A stretch of 64,000 nt of DNA from Mangifera indica (Eukaryota > Streptophyta > Magnoliopsida > Sapindales > Anacardiaceae). Of the stretch, positions 22,533-30,848 are shown piece by piece (positions within the stretch are counted from its first letter, which is position 1; each line of letters begins with the position of its first letter). Location of the stretch: positions 29,187,463 through 29,251,462 of the forward strand of contig NC_058137.1 in assembly GCF_011075055.1 (NCBI RefSeq), given 5' to 3'. The translations under genes were made by a program, and so were the position numbers. The notes under the pieces are model-generated. The model was not told the origin of the DNA, ran no database searches, and saw only the letters and a program-made list of their open reading frames with translations.

Positions 22533-22700
22533 GACTCACAACCCTTATCTTGTTCATGCCATCTTAATTCTTATGTATGATCATGGATACAATGTTTAAT
22601 TGTTGTGGTAAGAAACCAGTAGGGTGAGTAAAAGTGTGGTTGTTGAGCAGTAAAAATGATAGGGTCCACACGGCTCAACAATTTGCAGGTAAATTATAAG
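22533..22700 (-). repeat. CNL 5'-flank repeat, copy 3
   Basis: Nearly the same as 17425-17595 upstream of the intact CNL, up to GCAGGTAAATTATAAG. At 22700/22701 the similarity stops abruptly and resumes at 26668 with ATAAAAAAATTATGAGC, marking a roughly 3.97-kb insertion that replaced about 90 bp of target. Confidence 0.88.
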
Positions 22701-22924
22701 GGAATAGGATTATTTCCCATTAATTTTTTAAGCCATTTTAAAACCTAAATTTACGGAAGATGAAAACTTTTTTTTAACCAAAAACCAAACTATTTTTTAA
22801 ATTTTTAATTAAAGACAGGGATAAAATTATTATTTTAATTATAAATTTTAAAATTTTATTATTTTTCTGTTTAAATTTTAAAAATTATTTTAAAATTTAA
22901 AAAGTTTAAAATTCACTTTGATAA

Positions 22925-23536
22925 TAAGTCTTTTGCCTTTTATTGTTTGGTCTTGTGTTACAATAATTTATGCACTCGAATTCAGAGAAATTGTACGGCC
23001 TCTCACTAACGCCAAACCGCTCAGCTTTTTAATGCTCCAGTCTTGCATTCCTCCCTCAGATCCATATAACTAATTTAACTAACGCCAGAGGACTTCTTCC
23101 CATCCCAGCCGACTTTTAGACCATATTCAAACACTTTATCCACTTATAAGGTTTTAAAAAATTTAAATATCTATTTATCAGTTAATTTTAATTAATTATA
23201 AGAATAAAATTATTATTTTATTATTATTATTAAAATAAATAAAATTACATCTTATTTTTTTTGTTAATTTAAAAAATAGATATTTTTTTTATAAATTTGA
23301 AAAGTTATATTTTTTCTTTAAGATTTGATTTTTTCAAATCCAATGATCACTCTATAAAGGTCATCAATCAACTTTCCCACCACCTTCCTCTTTGGTGATT
23401 TCTTATGTGGAAGCCACCGAAAAGTTGATTGAAATAGTCGATGATGTCATATAGATTTGTACAAAGTCCAACCATCTGCACATCAATTAAACAAAGCATA
23501 GACATGTGAGTCATCCGATCGAAGCATAGACATGTG
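22925..23536 (+). repeat. Direct repeat R, copy 1
   Basis: Matches 25570-26160 over about 600 bp with scattered changes. Shared stretches include AGAAATTGTACGGCCTCTCA, AACGCCAAACCGCTCAGCTT and CATGTGAGTCATCCGATCGA. It comprises the R segment (to about 23090) followed by one half of a fold-back element. It ends where the unit shared with 37.5 kb begins. Confidence 0.88.
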
Positions 23537-23560
23537 ATTTATACTTGTAAAACCACAATG

Positions 23561-23598
23561 GAAAATTCAACTTTCAAATCTATACTTTGTGAATTTAG
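23561..23598. repeat. 38-bp exact repeat, copy 1
   Basis: The 38 bases beginning GAAAATTCAACTTTCAAATC recur without change at 30544-30581, about 270 bp upstream of the plus-strand CNL. The sequences on either side differ. Confidence 0.9.
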
Positions 23599-24660
23599 TT
23601 AGTTCGAATTCACCCTTTAAACTTGGAAGAGAGAAAGTATTATTTTCTATATTATGTGTTTTTGATGGTTGGAAGCAAAGCATCTATGCCTTTGAGGCTT
23701 GTGGGTTTGATTGTTTCTTTCTATCAATTAATGAAAGAATCACCTTAATTGCTTCTCATTTCTCCTTGTGCTTTTCCTTCAAATCACTCTTGGATTTGCT
23801 TCTACCCATTTCTTAACTTAAGCCAACAAAATAAATTTTTAATTGATTAGAGAAATAATTAAAATTATTTATTATTTATGGTTGATGGTTAAAAAGGGTA
23901 TTATGGTAAATTTGAAAATGATCATTGAACTTTTCAAAGTAAAATTGTGACATAAAGTCTATAGGTATGAAAATTAGAATTGATTATTGACTTTTGGATT
24001 GGGTTGGGAGTTAATAATAAAACTGGGAATATATTTTTATTAAAAATATTAAATAAACACAATTAAGATTATTTATTTTGTTTTATTTTAGAAATAAGAT
24101 GATTAGTTGAATAATTTTAATAGGAAAATAAGATTGATACTAAAAGTTCAATCTTTTCAATTGCAATTGAAAAAACAACTAAATTCAATCTATTTAGGAA
24201 AATATTCTTCATCAAGTAATCAACTCACCAATTATAAGAATATTTATTAAGGTGGTGTTTGTTCTTGTATTTTAAAAAGATATTCGGGAAAGCTGGATCC
24301 TGTAATTTTCAATTTATATTTTTGTTGATGCAAAAAATTAAATAAACATATATTTTCTAATTAGTAATAAATAAATAAAAAAGGGGCAATAAAAGATTAA
24401 ACGAATATAAATAGATCGTGGGGAATGGAATATTAGATTTAAAAATATATGACATTCAAGTTGACAAGAATATATTGAAGAGCAGAATCTCATTTAGTAT
24501 TCTGAGATTACAAGCCACTCATTAAAAAAATATTCCTTCTCATCTTGACCGTTCAAATTTAAGATAAACATGACGCTCCACTCTTTAATTCCTATTTCTT
24601 GTTATAGTATCAACTAAGTAGTATATTCTTATTATATGCACAAGGTTGAAGAAACATAGA
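23597..24660 (+). repeat. Inverted segment A (partner of 35.2-37.5 kb)
   Basis: Matches the reverse complement of 35225-37545 in two blocks: 23597-24050 with 37070-37545, and 24215-24640 with 36090-36205 plus 35235-35530. The partner copy carries extra DNA between the blocks. Within it, reverse-strand sequence at about 23815-23600 reads MGRSKSKSDLKEKHKEK followed by a stop, which is also seen in the partner. This may be a captured gene piece. Function unknown. Confidence 0.85.
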
Positions 24661-25569
24661 AGAGTCTTTCATTTCACATTGTTGCCTACTCTAAGCTTTA
24701 CAATAATGGCTTCTTCTTGTAATATCTTTTTTAGGGATCTAATTTTCTTTCTTTTTATCGAAGGAAGAAAATTTTCAATTTTGTTTCTAATGAGATAAAT
24801 ATAATAATATAATGTGAAGTTAAGAGAACAGGGGATCAAGCATTGATAAAAAAAAAATGTTTTTAATATGTTGTGGAGTGAATGGGTAGATTTCATATGA
24901 GGAAACACAAATAGATTTGAATGCGAAGTTAAGATTTGCATTTTCTACATATTTTTATCCGTCCCTTAAGTTTTTAATTGTATAGGTTTTGGTTCTCATG
25001 ATTTGTTTTCGATTTGATGAATCGATGCTTCCTCTTGCTTCCATTCGACGAATCAGAGGGAAGAGACAATTGCGCTGTCATTGACCACCGAAAGAGAGGT
25101 CAACAACAATGTAAAATCAATCAAAATCAAGCTGAATCTCTCGCTCAATTTTGGTGTAGTTTTTGCTTTGAAAAACCATTAAAGAGGGAAAGATTAACAA
25201 TCGTTCAAGTCTTAGAGAGTGAGGTGGTCAAAGACAAAAGAACATGATATCAGGAAAAGGATAACAAACCAAAAAATGTATGGGGGGTTAAAGAAATTTC
25301 ATAAAATTTTGGGGCTAATTGAAGAATTTGATTTTGAAGGAAAATGTCATTTTTAAAACTTGAAAAATATGAGTTTAGAGAGAAAATTATCAGTTTTTTA
25401 AACTTAAAAGATAAATAAGATAAAATTATATATATTTTTATAATATTATTAAAATAATAATTTTATCTTTATATTTAACTAAAAATTTTAATAAAAATTT
25501 AAAAACAATAAATTTTTAAATTTTTAAAACTTTATCATAAGAGTTGGGGATTGATCTAATCCTGAAGTG
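24661..25569. other. AT-rich insert absent from the partner copy
   Basis: This stretch has no match in the inverted partner at 35.1-35.2 kb. Its right end (GTGGAAAAAAGTCTTTTGCC, about 25568-25587) resembles the fold-back family ends, so it is probably another member inserted here. The short frames at 24669-24941 and 25014-25247 show no recognisable domain. Confidence 0.45.
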
Positions 25570-26160
25570 GAAAAAAGTCTTTTGCCTTTTATTTTTTGGT
25601 CCTGTGTTGCAATAATTTATGCACTTGAATTCAGAGAAATTGTACGGCCTCTCACTAACGCCAAACCGCTCAGCTTTTTAATGCTTCAGTCTTGCATTCC
25701 TCCCTCAATCCCATATAACTAATTTAATTAACGCCAAGGGACTCATTCCCATCCAAGTTTTTAGACCATTTTCAAACACCTTATCCACCTATAGGATTTT
25801 GAAAAATGTAAATACCAATTCATCATTCAATTTTTGTTAAACATTTTTGTTAATTATAAGAGTAAAATTATTATTTTATCATTAATATTAAAATAAATAA
25901 AATTATATCTCATTTTTTTCTTTTAATTTAAAAAACAAATAATTTTCTTTATTTAAAAGTTTGAAAAGTTATATTTTTCCCTTAAGGTCATCAGCCGGTT
26001 TTCCCACCAGCTTCCTCCTTTGTGATTTTCAATGTGGAAACCATTGAAAAGTCGACTGAAATAGTCGATGATGTCGCATAGATTTGTGCAAAGTCCGACC
26101 ATTTGTGCGTCAATCAAATGAGCCATAGACATGTGAGTCATCCGATCGAAACATAAATAA
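25570..26160 (+). repeat. Direct repeat R, copy 2
   Basis: Second copy of the segment at 22925-23536. Its R part (25590-25731) is also found in inverted form at 34990-35100 (shared CATTAAAAAGCTGA and CAGCGGTTTGG on that strand). Confidence 0.88.
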
Positions 26161-26567
26161 CTGGACTTTGCACAAATCTGTGTGATGTCACTAGCCATTT
26201 TGATTGGCTTTTTGATGGTTTCCACAATGGAAAACCACCAGGGAGGAGGGTGGTGGGAAGGCCAATTGACGACCTTCTCGAAGTAATTGTTGGAACAAAG
26301 AAAAATCAAACCCTAGGGGAAAAAATGTAACTTTTTAAACTTTTTGGTGAAGAAAAATTGTTATTTTTTAATTTAAAGGGGTAAAATGAGATATAATTTT
26401 ATTTGTTTTAATACAAATTATAAAATAACGGTTTCACCCTTATAACTAACTGAAAAACAACGGAAGTTAACTGATTGATGGATATTTGAGTTTTTAAAAT
26501 CTTGTGAGTGAGTGTTTGGGAACAAACTAAAACTTGGGTGGGAATAAGCCTTTTGGCCTTTAATTAA
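25723..26567. mobile_element. Mutator-like fold-back element with 9-bp target duplication
   Basis: The element proper is 25732-26558 (827 bp). It is flanked on both sides by the exact 9-bp duplication TTTAATTAA (25723-25731 and 26559-26567). The ends are inverted copies: left CGCCAAGGGACTCATTCCCA, right (reversed) GGCCAAAAGGCTTATTCCCA. Inverted similarity continues inward for over 200 bp and again in the centre (26009-26094 with 26163-26252). A 9-bp target duplication with long inverted repeats is the mark of Mutator-like elements. No transposase is present. Confidence 0.85.
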
Positions 26568-26667
26568 TTTAACTCCACTAGATAATTTCAACTCAAAAAT
26601 AGGTATTTAAGTTTTGAAATTTTATACATGAGAGTTTGAGAATCTTGGTAGGGATAAGTCTTTTTGG

Positions 26668-26760
26668 CCATAAAAAAATTATGAGCGACCAAGGCTTGAA
26701 CTTGATTATTGAACTATTAGAATGAGAAAGTTTATAGTACCTCTGTAACATTGTTGACAT
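26668..26760 (-). repeat. Displaced outer part of CNL 5' flank, copy 3
   Basis: ATAAAAAAATTATGAGC and TTGATTATTGAACTATTA match 17687-17750 upstream of the intact CNL. This is the far half of the promoter of the truncated CNL, now about 4 kb away from it because of the insertion complex. Confidence 0.8.
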
Positions 26761-27350
26761 GTCACCATGAATCAATGATCAAATATATGCACATTCATGT
26801 TCATAGAAAAAAACTAACCAAATCCAGGGAAACATGGTAAAACAAGAGACTTGTTTTTGATTGGCAGAGATGTCATTCTCTCACTTCTTCCACTTCCAAT
26901 GGAAGTAGCCACCAATAAAGCCCATTGGAAGTGAGCAATACAATACAAGAGAAAGAAAAGAGTTCACAAGAGAGAAAATTGGTCAAGCATATAATAAAAT
27001 TCAAGAGAGAAAATGCCAAATCAAATGTATTTTACAACCTTAAAATTTAATAAGAAGAAAACCTAATAATAAAGAAACAATACAAAGGCCTAACCAAGGC
27101 CAAGCCCACTAATGGCTACACCTGGACCAAGATATTGCCATCAACTAACGGGGAGAATCCAATCCAATCCAATCCAACAACAAAAAATTTCTAAAGCCTG
27201 CCTACTGACCTTTTTCAATTTCTTAACAAGGGAGGGATGAATCTACTCTACTAATGAAAAAAAAACTAATTTCACTGGATACATTTGGTTTGGTTTTCAA
27301 GTTGGACAGAAGATATAAAATGAATTTGGCGGCTTTTAGATGATAATTTA
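26761..27350. other. CNL intergenic flank
   Basis: Non-coding. It contains the repeat shared with 4672-4740 (ATGGAAGTAGCCACCAATAA) at about 26898-26920 and then sequence that leads into the CNL relic at 27351. No gene is seen. Confidence 0.5.
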
Positions 27351-27720
27351 AGGGGAATATGTTTTCTTCTCAAATGGGATGACTTCATCAACATATCGCT
27401 CAACTATCAGCAGGAGAAGCTGCTATGGACTCCAAATCAAGAACTGCTTCGCTGCCTGTAGACTCAACCCAAAGAGATTGAAGTTTCTCCAAGCTTCTAC
27501 AGACCCGATAAGGACCCAAACCCCTTGGGTACTTTTTCCAGTATATAACGCAATTTTTTAAAGATTCTTCATCTCAACAGGAATCTCAGTGACAAGAGAA
27601 CGCTTCAAATTCGAGGTCTCTAAGTTGATAAGCGGTTAACAATGGACTTGCCAAGTACTTTTACATTTGTAAGAGAAAAGGTTTCCCACTCCTTTCCTTT
27701 TGGGAGATAACTGTATGGAA
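27351..27720 (-). pseudogene. CNL 3' relic (LRR and C-terminus only)
   Basis: Heavily decayed minus-strand CNL. It begins with GGGGAATA followed by TTTTCTTC and TGGGATGACTT, as at 14589-14621 (end of the intact gene), skips most of the C-terminal LRRs, then matches the LRR coding region at about 15190-15240 and 15390-15640 (AGGTCTCTAAGTTGA and AATGGACTTG survive). No frame remains. Everything 5' of about 27720 (CC, NB-ARC) is missing. Confidence 0.75.
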
Positions 27721-30700
27721 GCATCTGCAAAAGACCATTAATGCTACTGTTACAAGGTTTATGCAGAAGGCCGTTCATGCGGCTGTCACACAAGATCACA
27801 AATATGGATCACAAATTTTATATTAAAATAACATATAGTTATATAACAATAATATATTATTAAAAATACAGCGATTCATCACAATTTTTGCAGACGTAAT
27901 ACAACAATAAAGTAATATGAACCAACCGGAAAATGGAAACCTTTTCCTTGCTCATTTTTGCCCATGTTTGTCCCACTCCATCACCAAATTGTCAAGAAAA
28001 TAACAGGAATGTCGCTAATCAAATTGAAACAAGTGCCCCGTCGTGGAACACGAGGCCTTGAAGGGCCAACTTCTCGATATGAAAGCCCCAAAAGGAATTG
28101 AGTTCACACCACTTTCACTTATTTTTATAAATAATGACAAAAGAAGGATCTCGGTGCATTTGAAAAGTTGATTGATAACAATATTTTATTTGGTTAGTTG
28201 GATAATTTGACAGTAAAAGTCTAAATGAAACGACACCTGTGATATGATATGAGTGATGCCCAATTTTTACTCTTAGCTTTCGAATAATTGAAGTCTGTGG
28301 AGTGGATGATTATAGATAGATATCTAAAGATTATCAGTTCACTGTTAAGTGAAAAAACAATATAAAATAATATATTGTTTAAATTTAGGTTTTTTCAAAT
28401 TTAGGTTTAAATGACTCGCCTTAAATTTATTTTAGCCTTAAAAAATAATATATTGCATTTTCTTGCAACTCCTAAAACGAGAATCTCATCCTTATCCTTC
28501 AACTTACATTATCTTTTAACTTACTCAATAAAAAGAATTAAAGATAAATATACAAATTTATAATAGGCTGAGAATCTCAGCCTTATCCTTTTAACTTACC
28601 CTAAAACATAGTTTTTTTTTGTTTTGTTTAAAATATAAAATAAAAACCCTAAAAGACATGTCACATGTCATGATTAGATTTCACAAAATTTGATATAATT
28701 TATTAATCTAATATAATATAATACACAAAAATCAAATTAAGATTATAATTTTCAATAAAAAAAATCATTTGAGTCTGATTTGAATTAATCTCAAAAAAAT
28801 TAAATTATATTCGGATTGACATAAAACTAACTTAAATAGCTTGAATTAACCCAAAACTTGGTAGCACTATTACTAAATTATTATAATTATCATTGACAAC
28901 ACTACAATTGAAAATTGACACCCCAGTTAACCTAATGTAGTTGAAACATTTGTTTGCATTAAAAATTGATTATTTGTTCAAATTGGTAATCTACTATTGA
29001 AGTATTATTATTATTATAATAATTTCAAATACGATTTGAATATTTATTTTTTACTATTTTCTTTTAATGATGATTCAAAAGATAATGATTTTAATTTGAA
29101 TGAAATCAAAGAGGATATTACTTATACTAATACAAACAAAAAAGATTTTCAATAAAGACAATGTTTTATCATTCCGCTGTATTAGAATTTTTCTGATTAA
29201 AACTTAATTTTAGTTTTTTTATTAGCTCAATTATGATAATTACTTTAAATTAACCTTTAAATGGTTTGTCCTTAAAATATTGTATAAGTTAGTTGGATGT
29301 CTATTTGAAAAAATTAGTCTTAGGCCTTTCGACAGAAATTTATAATCTTCTACTAAAAACATTCATTCTAATATAATAACTCTTTTTGACAAACTTATAA
29401 AAAACTATTTAAAATTTATTTGTTTTCTTAGTTGGTGTGTTATAAATACTACTAATTTGAACTTATTATGTTTAGTGTGTCATATTCATATACTTGTTAA
29501 TAATTTTAATAATTATGAAAGTAATATTCATCATATGAATTGTAAATTAAATTTCTTAAATATTTGATAGGTTGTTAATCTCGTTAATTATTAATAGCAT
29601 TATTTTGAAGTTGAAAACTTATTTGAGTTCTTAATTATGATATTTTGTTTTTTTTTTATTCTTACAATTGATCATATAAAGAGATAATAAATAAACTATT
29701 AATATTAACTTGAAATACAACAATTTTATATTGACAGAATGTCGTTTCATGTAAAAATATTTTTTCATATGTTTTTTTTTTTTTTTGTAAGAATTGTGTT
29801 ATTCTATAACATATTACAAAGTATATTATTTCGTAATAAATCATATCTTTACATGTTGTGTTTTGACACAACTTCGTTATATAGTTTAGATTAATTCAAG
29901 TAGGGTCAAGCAACCCGAAAATAGTTAGGTTCAATTTAGGGTTGAAAATTTCTGACACGATTCTATTTCAAGTCTGGTTAGGGTTTAAGGTCTTCAATTT
30001 GAAACATGAACTGGCATGATAGAATATAATCTAATAATACAAACTATTAGGTCTAGTTATGATCTTCACATCTTTTCCTACCACACCTCCTCTTCTTTTG
30101 TCTTCAACTTTTTGGAATTAGTTGGTTGCATTTCTCTTATTCTACTGTCGCGACTCCACCTCCTCTTACTTTTGTTTCGATATCAAACCCCTTTGAAATA
30201 TTAGATAACTCTCTGATATTTCTCTTGACTCTAAGTTGAACACTTTCATTTGGAGTAGAGCCAAACACATTCGCCTTTAACTCTCTGGCTATACTGACCC
30301 CGAGTATGTTCAAGTCAATCTCAAACTTTATAGTTGTCGAGCAAGTTGATCACAAGCAACCATTTTGTTAGGTTCATTGATCCCGAGTCGAAGCTCAAGC
30401 TTACCTTTATAAAATGAGCTAAAACTAATTCAAGCTATATTTGGCTTGAATTGACTTGAATCCAATCCTGCTAATAACTTCAGTTTTTTAAACTGTGTTT
30501 GGAAAAGTTCCCTAAACCCTATGTTATCACCATAGATCTCTTAGAAAATTCAACTTTCAAATCTATACTTTGTGAATTTAGATAACCCCATACAAAACTG
30601 GATTGCTATGTGGCATGATACAAGGGCATATAATGTGAACTTATGACAGTTTACGGATAATTTATTTATAATATAGTGTCAAAATGTGTAAAATGCATAA

Positions 30701-30848
30701 AATTAAATAATATTATTCTGTACATTTCCTTTTCTGCCCATATAGATCAACAGCTTCTTAAAATGTCCATATAATAACCCGCAAAGCATCAAATTTCGCA
30801 TCCCTCAGCATACACACATTCTCTTTACAGAGGAAAATATTTGCAGCC
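27721..30848. other. AT-rich intergenic region upstream of plus-strand CNL
   Basis: No gene is seen in about 3.1 kb. It is strongly AT-rich with simple T and A runs. Motifs of the AATTTGA/TCAAATT dispersed type appear at 28740-28860 and 29880-30010. A 38-bp repeat shared with 23561-23598 lies at 30544-30581. The last 200 bp, with TATA-like text near 30630-30680, is the probable promoter of the CNL at 30849. Confidence 0.5.
30544..30581. repeat. 38-bp exact repeat, copy 2
   Basis: Identical to 23561-23598. It lies about 270 bp upstream of the CNL start at 30849 and joins unrelated flanks on both sides. Confidence 0.9.

Larger units (their letters stand above)
22701..26667. mobile_element. Nested insertion complex in a CNL promoter
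   Basis: This AT-rich block interrupts the CNL flank (matched on both sides with 17425-17750). Its right edge reads GGGATAAGTCTTTTTGGCC, and similar ends occur at 26541-26558 and 57606-57624. Inside are two direct copies of one segment (22925-23536 and 25570-26160), one unit shared in inverted form with 35-37.5 kb (23597-24660), and a fold-back element at 25732-26558. It contains no transposase gene that I can recognise, so all parts look non-autonomous. Confidence 0.7.

Noticed and set aside
23589..23816. 75-residue frame also present at 37296-37508 reverse
   Set aside because: Conserved only because the DNA segment is repeated; the opposite strand reads more like protein and is reported as a possible captured fragment.
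24669..25247. Two short frames in the insertion complex
   Set aside because: No recognisable domain, AT-driven composition and inside mobile DNA.
25953..26309. 118-residue reverse frame
   Set aside because: It spans the centre of a fold-back element and is composed of its inverted arms; no domain.
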